Part shown: piece after piece, positions 43,210-52,264 of the stretch
Layout of the letters: every line of letters begins with the position of its first letter
How positions within the stretch are numbered: position 1 is the first letter of the stretch
Source: Prevotella vespertina
GTDB lineage: Bacteria; Bacteroidota; Bacteroidia; Bacteroidales; Bacteroidaceae
Length of the DNA: 64,000 nucleotides
NCBI RefSeq assembly: GCF_009728485.1
Contig: NZ_VVIQ01000004.1
Location: 1-64,000 of the forward strand
Reading direction: 5' to 3'
Translations under genes and position numbers: made by a program
The notes under the pieces: generated by a model
What the model saw: the letters and a program-made list of their open reading frames with translations, nothing else
What the model was told of the DNA's origin: nothing
Database searches by the model: none

Positions 43210-43905
43210 ATGGCATTTATAGATTATTATAAGATTCTAGGTGTGGATCGAAACATCCCTCAGAAGGATGTGCGGGCAGCCTATAGGAAACGTGCAAAGC
43301 AGTTTCATCCAGACTTACATCCTAACGATCCGAAGGCAAAAGCTAAGTTCCAAGCTTTGAGCGAGGCGTTTGAAGTCATTGGAGACCCTGATAAACGCGC
43401 TAAATATGACAAGTATGGCGAGCAATGGAGGAATGCTGATGCCTACGAGCAAGCGGGTGGCTTCGGTGGTTTTAATGGTAGTCAAGGGGATGCAAACTCG
43501 TTTGGAGGATTCGATTTCAGCAGCTTTGGCAATGGCGGAGGCGGCTTCAGCAGCTTCTTCCAAGACCTATTTGGAGGTGCAGGAAGGCGTCGCTCATCGG
43601 CAGGAAGTACTGGAAGAGCTTACGGACAGCCTAATCCTGGACAGATGGAAGCCACTGTTGGCATTGATCTCTACACTGCCCTATTGGGTGGCGAAGTGGT
43701 TATCCAACTCTCTGGAGGCAACAAGGTAAAACTGAAAGTAAAGCCTTTAACACAAGGCGGAACGAAGGTTCGTCTACGTGGAAAGGGTTACGATAGGGGG
43801 GATGGTACCTTTGGTGACCTCATCATCACCTATAACGTGAAACTTCCTGACCATCTAACGGATCATCAAAAGGAGCTTATCGAACAGATGAGACGCGAAG
43901 GTTAA
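43210..43905 (+). CDS. Short DnaJ/CbpA-like J-domain protein
   Basis: A 231-residue co-chaperone that would stimulate an Hsp70 (DnaK) ATPase. J domain at residues 5-70 with the HPD motif at 33-35. A Gly/Phe-rich linker follows (about 80-140), then one beta-sandwich substrate domain (EATVGIDLYTALLGG ... RLRGKGYDRGDGTFGDLIITY). CbpA normally has two such domains and about 300 residues; here the first is missing. There is no zinc-finger region. It may be a natural short form. No cbpM-type regulator gene is adjacent. Confidence 0.87.
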   Translation: MAFIDYYKILGVDRNIPQKDVRAAYRKRAKQFHPDLHPNDPKAKAKFQALSEAFEVIGDPDKRAKYDKYGEQWRNADAYEQAGGFGGFNGSQGDANSFGGFDFSSFGNGGGGFSSFFQDLFGGAGRRRSSAGSTGRAYGQPNPGQMEATVGIDLYTALLGGEVVIQLSGGNKVKLKVKPLTQGGTKVRLRGKGYDRGDGTFGDLIITYNVKLPDHLTDHQKELIEQMRREG

Positions 43906-44020
43906 CCCAAAGGAAGAGCCGCTTTATGGCTCTTCCGACCTACTTTTAAATTCTTCTTGTAGCCCTTCTGATTATCAAGTAGATACAAGTTCGATTGAAG
44001 AAGAGCCTTAGTAAGGTACA

Positions 44021-44057
44021 AAGAGACGCCCTTTTGCAATGCAAAAGGGCGTCTCTT
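44021..44057. repeat. Hairpin repeat, convergent gap
   Basis: 17-bp perfect arms AAGAGACGCCCTTTTGC (44021-44037) and GCAAAAGGGCGTCTCTT (44041-44057), loop of 3. Flanked on both sides by AAGAAGAGCC stretches (about 43999 and 44064). Variant of the GAAACGCC family, between the convergent DnaJ-like and crcB genes. Confidence 0.85.
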
Positions 44058-44084
44058 GTCTTGAAGAAGAGCCTTTGGTACTCC

Positions 44085-44462
44085 TTAATGCACCACCACT
44101 ACCCTACCAGCCAGCACTGCAATAAAGCCCAAAGCGAGGGAGGCTAGGATGTAAAGAACGGATACGACGAATCCATCACCACCTTTCATTAAGCCGACAT
44201 TCTCATTCATAAAGGTGGAGAAAGTCGTGAATCCACCACAGAAACCAGTAGTTAGTAAAAGGCGAGTGGACGTACTAATACCTCCATTCTCACCCGGTAA
44301 TGAGGAGAATATACCAATTAGAAAACATCCCAAAACGTTCACAACGAGTGTTCCTAAGGGGAAGGAACCGGCGATAGCAAGCTGAACATACTTCGAGATA
44401 ACCATTCGAAGACTACCACCAACGAAACTTCCAATACCTACTAAAATAATATCTTTCCACAT
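44085..44462 (-). CDS. crcB: Fluoride channel CrcB/Fluc
   Basis: A 125-residue four-helix membrane protein that exports fluoride. Family motifs GSFVGGSLRM (18-residue N-terminal loop), GTLVVNVLGCFLIG and GFCGGFTTFSTF are intact, and the size is that of a homodimeric Fluc channel. No fluoride riboswitch pattern was seen upstream. It is isolated between two repeat-rich gaps. Confidence 0.95.
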   Translation of the reverse strand: MWKDIILVGIGSFVGGSLRMVISKYVQLAIAGSFPLGTLVVNVLGCFLIGIFSSLPGENGGISTSTRLLLTTGFCGGFTTFSTFMNENVGLMKGGDGFVVSVLYILASLALGFIAVLAGRVVVVH

Positions 44463-44498
44463 AATCGATACTTATATCTAATCGCTAAAACCATAAGT

Positions 44499-44552
44499 AA
44501 AACCCCACTCAACCTCCCCCAAGGGGGAGGAGTATCTAATAGTAGTTAGTTA
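44499..44552. repeat. CCCCACTC...CCTCCCCCAAGGGGGAGG...TTAGTTAAGG repeat
   Basis: CCTCCCCCAAGGGGGAGG is a perfect hairpin, followed by ATCTAATAGTAGTTAGTTAAGG. Same family as 34110-34165 and 60019-60075. Confidence 0.65.
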
Positions 44553-44597
44553 AGGGACGCTTCCGTTCATACAAAGAGAGCGTCTCTTCATTATGAA

Positions 44598-44630
44598 GAA
44601 ACGCCTCCTTTAATATGAAGAAGGCGTTTC
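44598..44630. repeat. Hairpin repeat
   Basis: Arms GAAACGCCTCCTT (44598-44610) and AAGAAGGCGTTTC (44618-44630) with one mismatch, between two minus-strand genes. A C-rich stretch related to the terminal-inverted-repeat element follows (44650-44692). Confidence 0.75.
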
Positions 44631-44692
44631 CTACTCACATCCTAACACCCCCCTAAAGCACATCCCCTCCTTCGGAGGGACTTGGGGAGGCT

Positions 44693-47458
44693 CTAGAACA
44701 CAAGATTAAAACCAAATCTTATACCATTCTTTGAGATTCCTGGCGCATGAGTATAGGTCAGTCTGCGCACATAATCGACCTCCAGACACTTGAAGATATT
44801 GTGTACTCCGACCACAAACTCTAGATAAGGATCATTCGTCATAACGCCTGTTCCATCAGGAAACTTATATAAGTCTGTATCGTTAGAGTTCTGTGGTAAG
44901 AAGGGATTGTTCTTATCTGTTAGGTGCCCCCACATGCCCTTGAAGGCTACATACTCACGCCACTTCAACTTCTTCAACAATGGAACTCGATTGAAAACTT
45001 TGCCTTCCAAGTCCCAAGCAAGGTTGAATTTAGCATACCTATCATTAAGGAACTCAAGTGGTTGCATGAGGTTGAACGTACCTAGGTGTTCAAAGTATGA
45101 GGTGTTGACAGGTGGTGTGATGAGGAAGGGGAATGGTACTTTATTCCATTGTGCACCTCCTTCTACACGTGTATCAACGTGTCCCCAGCTCCCTAACCAG
45201 AATCGTTTATAGATTGCGAGTTCGGTGAGATTCGTATTAAAGTGACCTCCTAAGAAGTTTTTTAAGCCCATTGTGTGCTTCAACTTGAACTCTGGAGCAT
45301 CGAGATTCACCTCCATTCGTCTCTGTTTTGAGTTCACATAGCTCTGCCCAGGACGATAGTCTAAGCTCAAAGAAAGCTCCGTCAAACGAATACGATCAAC
45401 CAACGAGCCATCCATCTTCTCGTATATCAACTTACCAGTAGGGCGATTGCTCTCTGTGCTAAGACCAATGCTTGTTGCCAAACCATAGTTTGTTTCCCAC
45501 TCAAACTTTATCCTCTGACGATTGTAGAAATAGAGTTTCTCCACCTTTACAGGGCGGAAGGTCATGAAGATGTTATCCTTGTTATGCTTCAAATACTTAT
45601 CTGATGGCGATTCAACATCTCTATTTGATTCGATGGAGATGGTGCGTATCGGGAACTCTATCGGTTGATATTCTGGCTTGTTGAAAGAGTATGTCACCTT
45701 CGCATCATAGTAGTTTTGATGCGACTTCGTACCATATGCGTAATAGCCTTCGAAGAACCAATGAGGATTAAACTTAGCCGTTGTTCGAGCAGAAGCACGC
45801 AATCGGATACCATCGACAAAGTTCTTTGAAATGAAGGTGTTAACCGGTCCGAGATCAACCTTACTAGGCTTATCTTCATTGCCAGTTTCGATGAAGTTCT
45901 CCACAAGAGCCTTCGTTGTAAACAGCAGCCACTTGAAGTGCTTGGTCTTAGACATGCGCTTCACGAACGAGTCCATACTGGCTTCGCTCTTGGTTAGTTG
46001 GGTCGTTCTGTGTGCTGCCCAGAAGTCATTATCACGCATTTTAGCGTTTGCATCATACGTAACCTTTGCCTTCCCCTTAAAGAGTTTGTCGTCAATAGGA
46101 GTGAAAGCATAGTTATTCATACCCGTTGTTCGTATCACAATGGCACGCTGAAGAAGGTCAGTAAGTTTCAACTCAGCCACCATGTTATCCGTTGTCAACG
46201 CCCATTCGCCATTGTCCAACTTAGTAAACTCCTGTTCAAACTTCATCGCATCGACAAAGTTAACACCTGTGTTTGCAGGCAACTGCATATCACATTTCTT
46301 CACATGCAACGTACTATCGTTCAGCACATAGAGCTCCCCACGGAAGCCAAAGTCCTGTTGGTTAGCTGGCATAAACTGCAGTCTGATACATTGATCTTGG
46401 TTTACATAGACCGTATCATCTATATAGAAATGATAGAAGGAGATGGCAGTTGAGCCTATTGGAGAGGGGAATCTCTTTTGCAGAAGGTCGATTTGATCAT
46501 CATAGAGGTTGATGTCTTTGAAGAGATCCTTTACTATTGTGTTCAACGCCTCACCTGTTTGAATGAGTTTAGAGATACCCTTTGTCGTCTGACCTAACAC
46601 TATATCCTTCTCGTCTCGAGGGTCTTTACGATAGATGTGTTGCGTGAGTGTTTCATCGACGGAGATAGGAAGTATGAGCTTGTTGTTATATGGGCACACC
46701 TCCACCTGATCGAGTAACCAAGGTGCTTTCTTGAACATCTTGCCCTCGATGTCATCGGGAGTTAGGTTGTTAATAGCCATCGTTACCTTCTGATACTTAT
46801 CATATTGATAGTAGCTGTGGTTCGATAGTAACGACTCCTTCTTGGCTGCTATTACTCGTTTCATAAGCTCTACTGCAGGGTTATCCTTGCGTGAATAACG
46901 ATGCCTGCGTTTGGCTTTTACCACCACACCTTGCAGTTGCTTTGAATCGGCAATAAGCGTTATATGTAACGTATTAGGCGTGTCATCCGTCACTTTGATT
47001 CGACGAGGTTTATAGCCAACTGCCGTCACGGTGAGTTGTTCACCAGCTTTCTTCTCTATGGTGAAATGCCCGTCTGCATCGCTCGAAGCCCCTACCTTGA
47101 GTGTTCGATAGATGGCATTGGCATAAGGAATACTGTCTCCTGTCTGTGAGTCAACCACATAACATTGCAGCAAAGTACTATCGACTATAGGGGCAGGCTT
47201 GCTTACCTCCTTTGCAAGAGAGTCCATCATCTGAATAAGCGAGTCGGTAGCAAGTGCCATAGAATCAGTGCCTAATAACAATGAATCAGCCTTAACTGGT
47301 AGGGAGTCTACCTTTAAGACTGAAGGAAGAGGTTGTTGCGCATGAGCTATTGACGTGCCCACTACAATGAAAAGGCACATCAACAGCATTATATTCAGTC
47401 GGTCTCGAAGCACAGAGAACACTGACTTTTGATGTTTTCTTACTCTATCTAATACCAT
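44693..47458 (-). CDS. DUF5686 outer-membrane protein with carboxypeptidase-like regulatory domain
   Basis: A 921-residue exported protein. Signal region with hydrophobic core at about residues 22-40 (NIMLLMCLFIVVGTSIAHAQ), then a CarboxypepD_reg-like beta-sandwich (CYVVDSQTGDSIPYANAIY, about 98-170), then a long DUF5686 region ending in beta strands typical of an outer-membrane barrel (HAPGISKNGIRFGFNLVF). Function unknown. It is 53 bases downstream of the inositol-phosphate synthase gene and may belong to the same transcript, suggesting a link to envelope lipids that is only positional. Confidence 0.88.
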   Translation of the reverse strand: MVLDRVRKHQKSVFSVLRDRLNIMLLMCLFIVVGTSIAHAQQPLPSVLKVDSLPVKADSLLLGTDSMALATDSLIQMMDSLAKEVSKPAPIVDSTLLQCYVVDSQTGDSIPYANAIYRTLKVGASSDADGHFTIEKKAGEQLTVTAVGYKPRRIKVTDDTPNTLHITLIADSKQLQGVVVKAKRRHRYSRKDNPAVELMKRVIAAKKESLLSNHSYYQYDKYQKVTMAINNLTPDDIEGKMFKKAPWLLDQVEVCPYNNKLILPISVDETLTQHIYRKDPRDEKDIVLGQTTKGISKLIQTGEALNTIVKDLFKDINLYDDQIDLLQKRFPSPIGSTAISFYHFYIDDTVYVNQDQCIRLQFMPANQQDFGFRGELYVLNDSTLHVKKCDMQLPANTGVNFVDAMKFEQEFTKLDNGEWALTTDNMVAELKLTDLLQRAIVIRTTGMNNYAFTPIDDKLFKGKAKVTYDANAKMRDNDFWAAHRTTQLTKSEASMDSFVKRMSKTKHFKWLLFTTKALVENFIETGNEDKPSKVDLGPVNTFISKNFVDGIRLRASARTTAKFNPHWFFEGYYAYGTKSHQNYYDAKVTYSFNKPEYQPIEFPIRTISIESNRDVESPSDKYLKHNKDNIFMTFRPVKVEKLYFYNRQRIKFEWETNYGLATSIGLSTESNRPTGKLIYEKMDGSLVDRIRLTELSLSLDYRPGQSYVNSKQRRMEVNLDAPEFKLKHTMGLKNFLGGHFNTNLTELAIYKRFWLGSWGHVDTRVEGGAQWNKVPFPFLITPPVNTSYFEHLGTFNLMQPLEFLNDRYAKFNLAWDLEGKVFNRVPLLKKLKWREYVAFKGMWGHLTDKNNPFLPQNSNDTDLYKFPDGTGVMTNDPYLEFVVGVHNIFKCLEVDYVRRLTYTHAPGISKNGIRFGFNLVF

Positions 47459-47511
47459 CTTTTTAAATCACTTTTAAGCCCTTCCGAACGACTATATCGG
47501 ATACAGAAACA

Positions 47512-48819
47512 CTAGTCGATTTCTTCGTCGGCAGCGTATCCACCCATCTCACGAATAGCATTCTTGAGTATTGTGTATTGTTCGAAGAGGTTATTGACAG
47601 GCTCTTCACCTTGCGTGAAGTCGTGCATTGGGCTCTTTAGGAAGAAGCTCAAGAAGCGTTGAATACCATATCTTCCAGCCCTAGCAGCCACATCTGACAA
47701 TAAAACAAGGTCTAGTAACAAGGGTGCGGCAAGGATAGAATCACGGCAAAGGAAGTTTATCTTGATCTGCATTGGGTATCCCATCCATCCAAAGATATCA
47801 ATGTTATCCCATCCTTCTTTGTCATCGTTGCGTGGAGGATAGTAGTTGATACGCACCTTGTGATAGATGTTTCCATATAAATCGGGCTGCTCCTCTGGTT
47901 TACAAATGGTCTCCAAGGTGGACAGCTTACTAACTTCTTTGGTGTGGAAATTGGCTGGCTCGTCCAGAACAAGCCCATCCCTATTACCGAGGATATTGGT
48001 TGAGAACCATCCTGCCAAGCCCAAATTACGGGTCTTAATGATAGGTGCAAAGCCTGATTTAACCAGTGTTTGCCCTGTTTTGAAGTCCTTTCCTGCAATT
48101 GGCATGTGCGTCTTCTCTGCTAATTCCCACATCGCGGGAATGTCCACAGTAGTGTTAGGAGCACCCATGATAAACGGGCATCTCTCCTCCAAAGCAGCGT
48201 AAGCATAACACATGGAAGGAGCTATGTGCTCTCTGTCGTCAGCCTTCATCGCAGCTTGCAGTTGGTCGAGTGTCTTATGATAAGCCGCATCGTAAGGTAC
48301 ATATATCTCAGTAGATGCAGCCCAGATAACCACTACTCTATCGCATTGCTCACGCTCTTTAAAGTCGCGGATATCAGCTCTTAACGCCTCAACCATGTCC
48401 CATCTCGTCTTGCAATCCTTAACATTGTCGCCATCAAGACGCTTGGCGTAATTCTTGTCGAAGGCTGCTTTCATAGGCTTAATAGCCATCAGCTCATCCC
48501 GAACAGGCTCAATGTCTTTCGCCTTCAAGACCTCTGCATAGACAGCAGCTTGATATGCGTTTTGAGGATAGACATCCCATGTTCCGAAGACAAGATCACG
48601 CAAGTCTGCCATCGGAATGATGTCCTTATAGTGTAGATACTGCTTATCGGCTCCATGCCCAACACGTATCTTGTCATATTGTGTCATCGACCCAATGGGC
48701 TTTGCTAGTCCCTTACGTGCCATCAACACACCCGTCATGAATGTTGTTGCAACAGCTCCACATCCAACGACCAACACACCGAGTCTACCTTCTGCAGGCT
48801 TTACATCCATTTGTTTCAT
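47512..48819 (-). CDS. ino1: Myo-inositol-1-phosphate (inositol-3-phosphate) synthase
   Basis: A 435-residue NAD-dependent enzyme converting glucose-6-phosphate to inositol-3-phosphate. The N-terminal Rossmann motif is GVLVVGCGAVATTFMTGVL (residues 13-31), and the family motifs VVVIWAASTEIYVP and AGKDFKTGQTLVKS (with the catalytic Lys) are present. It is of the bacterial/archaeal length class, shorter than yeast Ino1. It is the last of four genes that look like a phosphatidylinositol pathway, feeding inositol phosphate to the fused CDP-alcohol transferase at 48911-50587. Confidence 0.95.
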   Translation of the reverse strand: MKQMDVKPAEGRLGVLVVGCGAVATTFMTGVLMARKGLAKPIGSMTQYDKIRVGHGADKQYLHYKDIIPMADLRDLVFGTWDVYPQNAYQAAVYAEVLKAKDIEPVRDELMAIKPMKAAFDKNYAKRLDGDNVKDCKTRWDMVEALRADIRDFKEREQCDRVVVIWAASTEIYVPYDAAYHKTLDQLQAAMKADDREHIAPSMCYAYAALEERCPFIMGAPNTTVDIPAMWELAEKTHMPIAGKDFKTGQTLVKSGFAPIIKTRNLGLAGWFSTNILGNRDGLVLDEPANFHTKEVSKLSTLETICKPEEQPDLYGNIYHKVRINYYPPRNDDKEGWDNIDIFGWMGYPMQIKINFLCRDSILAAPLLLDLVLLSDVAARAGRYGIQRFLSFFLKSPMHDFTQGEEPVNNLFEQYTILKNAIREMGGYAADEEID

Positions 48820-48910
48820 ACGTTTTATATATTATAAACTAAACGTTCTTATTTTATTTTTATTGCTTTTTTCTCTCTCTTATTCAGCTTGTTTACGCAC
48901 TTAATTACAC

Positions 48911-50587
48911 TCATTTGTACGCTAAAAGCGACTTTAATTCATGAATGATAAGGTCGGCAACGGGTGCTTCTGGCTCTTGTTTGTCCCATCCCTCACCCTT
49001 GAGCCAACAGGTTCGACAGCCTATCTCGTGGGCAGGCAGGATGTCCTTCGTATAGCTATCACCAACTACTAACACCTTGCGAGGCTCTACCTGCATAGCG
49101 GCAACGGCTTTTCTGAATATCTCTGAAGATGGTTTACGAACGCCTACAACGGCACTCTCGGTCACAACTTCAAAGAGATTAGACAGATGGAACTCATTGA
49201 GTACAACAGACATATTGCCATAGAAGTTGGTTACTAAGCCCAATCTGTATCGCTTCCGAAGCTGTTCAAGAACGTTCTTACTGCTTCCGATTGTCGTTTC
49301 CACCTTATTATATAAGTGGTCTTCGAGCCTGGTTTGCATCTTCCTCGCACTTTTCTCATCAATAGTCAGCCATCCTTTCTCTAAGAGGTAATCGAACTCT
49401 AAGCTGAGTTTCACCGATAACATCCTACGGAAAGTGTCGCTGACAGAAATCAAAGGTTCGCTCCCTAACTTACGTTCAGCATACACATAGGCTTCCCGAA
49501 ACTGCTCTTCTGTCACAGAAACACCCATCGCTTCATATCCATGCCAAAGCATTTTACCCCAGTGACAGCCTTGTGTATCGAGCGTTCCACCGAAGTCGAA
49601 GAGGATAACCAACGGCTTTATCTGTCTCTCCTCACCGATGTACTGCATCAAAGACGCACACAATTTCTCGTGTTTCTTGTGCATATATATGTACATGAGG
49701 TTGTATATCGTGACTTCAAAAAGGAGGTAGATCCAAGGGCAATTCAGTAAGCAGGTGATGTAAAGGAGGATGGCTCTACTGTTAAAAGTAAGCAAGTTTG
49801 TGAAGGGCATGAGCGGTCGACTCCCTTTCAAAAAACGCTCTTTCAGTTCTTGCGGAACCAGCTCTATACTGCCATACTGCGCCATCAACGCTTTGTGGAA
49901 ACGCTGAAAAGCAGGTGTGCGACGCTCCTGACTCCTGCAATAATACTGATAATTAGCGTGGAAGGCACGCTCCCAAAAAACATTCGGCTTGCCTTTCAGC
50001 GATTCAACAATCGCATGTTCCTGCGCATAAGAGCCTAATTCTGACCCTTTCTTACCCATCAGGAAATAAAGATGTATCTGACGATAATAGTCGCTCAAGG
50101 AGCTTTGTGGCGAGTGAGACAATAGACCTGCAACGGCTGCCAAGACCAATCCTCCAATGCCCCAAGGCACTGTTGTAAGGGGTATAGGTTCGTTCCAAAG
50201 GCGCAAGACAAGGGCTAGATAGATTGTAAAAAACCATGTATCACCAGCAAAACCATCCAAACAACGCCCCTTCATAGACCGCTGGTTGGTGAGACGAGCT
50301 AGTTGTCCGTCGGTGGAATCACAAAAGTTTGCAAGCATCAAAAGCACTACGCCCACTACATTATATAATGTGTCTGTGAAAGAGAACATCACTCCTGCCG
50401 CCACACCAAGGAATATGGAGAGGATTGTAATGCTGTTAGGAGTGACGCCAAAGCGGTGCCAGAACAAGGCAAAAGCAAGTCCGATGGGACGTGTGAAATG
50501 CACATCTAGCCACTCTTCGGTGTCTTCCGACTTCATAGAAGCACGTAGTAATGTTCGGAATTTATCTATTTTCTCTCTTATTATCAT
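48911..50587 (-). CDS. CDP-alcohol phosphatidyltransferase fused to a HAD-like domain
   Basis: A 558-residue two-domain membrane protein. Domain 1 (about 1-320) has several helices and the CDP-alcohol phosphotransferase motif DGQLAR (93-98), G107, D111 and then D116. The family motif normally ends D-x3-D; here it is D-x4-D. Domain 2 (about 325-558) is a HAD hydrolase: nucleophile Asp331 in DFGGTLD, then TNFYGN, RKPSSEIF and GDSYTKD. The usual second Asp of motif I is Gly333. In context with ino1, domain 1 probably joins CDP-diacylglycerol to inositol-3-phosphate and domain 2 may dephosphorylate the product. The fusion and both activities are inferred. Confidence 0.85.
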   Translation of the reverse strand: MIIREKIDKFRTLLRASMKSEDTEEWLDVHFTRPIGLAFALFWHRFGVTPNSITILSIFLGVAAGVMFSFTDTLYNVVGVVLLMLANFCDSTDGQLARLTNQRSMKGRCLDGFAGDTWFFTIYLALVLRLWNEPIPLTTVPWGIGGLVLAAVAGLLSHSPQSSLSDYYRQIHLYFLMGKKGSELGSYAQEHAIVESLKGKPNVFWERAFHANYQYYCRSQERRTPAFQRFHKALMAQYGSIELVPQELKERFLKGSRPLMPFTNLLTFNSRAILLYITCLLNCPWIYLLFEVTIYNLMYIYMHKKHEKLCASLMQYIGEERQIKPLVILFDFGGTLDTQGCHWGKMLWHGYEAMGVSVTEEQFREAYVYAERKLGSEPLISVSDTFRRMLSVKLSLEFDYLLEKGWLTIDEKSARKMQTRLEDHLYNKVETTIGSSKNVLEQLRKRYRLGLVTNFYGNMSVVLNEFHLSNLFEVVTESAVVGVRKPSSEIFRKAVAAMQVEPRKVLVVGDSYTKDILPAHEIGCRTCWLKGEGWDKQEPEAPVADLIIHELKSLLAYK

Positions 50588-50640
50588 GTATCTTTCAAGA
50601 CTTTCATTATCGTTTGTTAATTGTCAAAAGAGTATGCCTT

Positions 50641-51465
50641 TCACAACTGACGCACTCTTTCAACAATCGCTTGAGCTGCCTCTTGACGACAACGGGAGTA
50701 ACTCGGCCAATCATTGAAGTCGATGATGACATAAGTTCCATCGGCTCGGATGATAGCATCGCCACCATAGATGGGGGTTTGCAAAAGCCTCGACAACTGT
50801 TCTGCATCGTGTTGCAACTGCTCTTTGGAGTAGCTGAAATGATGAGAAATACCATTCTGCAGCTCTGCACCAAACTTCGTTTCACCATCGTCACAAGGAT
50901 AGAAACAACGAAAGAAATTCGTTCCTTCGACACCATAAAACTTGATTAAATCGCCTTCCACATGCGCTTGTACTATGAAATCGACGATTCCTCGCCGCTG
51001 GAAACGCTCTTTGGCAAGATTCAGTTCAGCCCGATTCGCACAATAGCAAACGTCCTCTTGGGTCTCTGCACTTTGATCGCCACGCTTCAGCCAATAGCCT
51101 TTTTCGCCTTCTGATGGTGGCAACGGAAGATGATTCTCACGCATTACTCGTTCTATATTACGACGTTGGCAGGCTCGCACACCAGCTGTGGGATTGAGCA
51201 CACAAACGCCTTTTTCCTCCAATGTGGATAGATAATCTAAGGTCTGCGGAGCACGCCCCATGGAGAGAATGAGGGGTTTATCGATTGAAAGATTGCCCTT
51301 TGATAGACTCGTATTCAGTAATTGGATTGAATGTAGGGAAGTATCAAACGAATCTTCACTCACCACCTCTTCCGCACCCAATAGTCTACCGACTTCTGTC
51401 AAGATAGCCCAATCTTTCTCTTCAGAATGGGGCGAATAACGCCTTGCCCGTTGTATGAGTAACAT
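50641..51465 (-). CDS. ATP-grasp domain protein of the inositol lipid cluster
   Basis: A 274-residue protein of ATP-grasp type. The N-terminal substrate part is followed by VLNPTAGVRACQRRNIERVMR, a lysine-bearing strand (GYWLKRGD) and the metal-binding end DGTYVIIDFNDWPSY. It is probably an ATP-dependent ligase or kinase-like enzyme. The start codon is 2 bases after the nucleotidyltransferase stop, so the two are tightly coupled. Its precise role in the cluster is unknown. Confidence 0.8.
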   Translation of the reverse strand: MLLIQRARRYSPHSEEKDWAILTEVGRLLGAEEVVSEDSFDTSLHSIQLLNTSLSKGNLSIDKPLILSMGRAPQTLDYLSTLEEKGVCVLNPTAGVRACQRRNIERVMRENHLPLPPSEGEKGYWLKRGDQSAETQEDVCYCANRAELNLAKERFQRRGIVDFIVQAHVEGDLIKFYGVEGTNFFRCFYPCDDGETKFGAELQNGISHHFSYSKEQLQHDAEQLSRLLQTPIYGGDAIIRADGTYVIIDFNDWPSYSRCRQEAAQAIVERVRQL

Positions 51466-51467
51466 GG

Positions 51468-52196
51468 TTAGAGCCTTTTATTCAGATATTCTTCAGCCTT
51501 TTTTATATCAGAAGCATGGTCGATGTCAAAGACTTTCGACAATGGATAAGCCTCAACACGAAGCCCTCCTGCCACCAAAGCACGCTGAAAGTTACGCATT
51601 CGATGTAGCCCTTTTGCAATGCAATCATTCAATATGGAGAGCGTTGAAGGGGCTAGTCCATAAATGCCCGCAGATACGTATTGCGTATCAGATTGTGCAT
51701 TATCATAATAACCCGTAACGTGTAGTTGCGGATCAGTTGACACGTAGAGCGGTTTCTCATCATCGATATAGTCGGTCACACCCATCAGTGCATCCACCCC
51801 CTGATGTAGCCTTTCTCGGAAGGTAGAAACATACGAACTAAATGCTTGCTCATCGAAGATTGTATCAACAGTTGTCAGTATGAAGGGTTCGTCAAGCAGG
51901 TATTTTCGCAGTTCATAAAGGCTGTGCATGGAACTAGGAGTTGACTTAATCAGGAACTGCAAAGGGACATGATGCCCATTCAATCCCTGTTCCTCCACCT
52001 CCACAAGGTGCCTTGCAACATCCGTCATGTGCTCATTGCAGATAACAAGAATATCGGTTGCTTCATTCGCAACAAACACTCTTATCAAGCGGTCAATAAG
52101 CCGTTCTCCATTCACCTTAACCAATGGCTTGGAATCAGTAACACCTTCTTGTGCCAGTCGGGAGCCGTCTCCAGCGGCGATGATTGCGTATTTCAT
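51468..52196 (-). CDS. NTP-transferase-like protein of the inositol lipid cluster
   Basis: A 242-residue nucleotidyltransferase of the GT-A-like fold. The start is the ATG at 52196 opening KYAIIAAGDGSRLAQ, the nucleotide-binding loop; the in-frame TTG at 52205 lies inside the -7 box and is rejected. SKPLVKVNGERLIDRLI follows, as in sugar-phosphate nucleotidyltransferases. It is the first gene of the run NTase, ATP-grasp, CDP-alcohol transferase, ino1, DUF5686. It may activate an alcohol-phosphate (perhaps inositol) with NTP, but the substrate is not shown by sequence. Confidence 0.82.
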   Translation of the reverse strand: MKYAIIAAGDGSRLAQEGVTDSKPLVKVNGERLIDRLIRVFVANEATDILVICNEHMTDVARHLVEVEEQGLNGHHVPLQFLIKSTPSSMHSLYELRKYLLDEPFILTTVDTIFDEQAFSSYVSTFRERLHQGVDALMGVTDYIDDEKPLYVSTDPQLHVTGYYDNAQSDTQYVSAGIYGLAPSTLSILNDCIAKGLHRMRNFQRALVAGGLRVEAYPLSKVFDIDHASDIKKAEEYLNKRL

Positions 52197-52202
52197 TAAA
52201 TG

Positions 52203-52210
52203 CAAAGATA
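52203..52210 (-). promoter_or_regulatory. -7 box of the inositol lipid operon
   Basis: Minus-strand TATCTTTG ending 6 bases before the ATG at 52196. No good -33 TTTG at normal distance (the closest on that strand is 14 bases away). Implies a leaderless or nearly leaderless mRNA. Confidence 0.5.
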
Positions 52211-52264
52211 CACATTTTTGATTTCAAAAAGCACAATTTGTAATTCAAAGTTGCGATTACTTCA

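Noticed and set aside
44463..44560. Fluoride riboswitch before crcB
   Set aside because: I looked for the conserved fluoride aptamer pattern on the minus strand upstream of crcB and did not see it; the region is repeat DNA.
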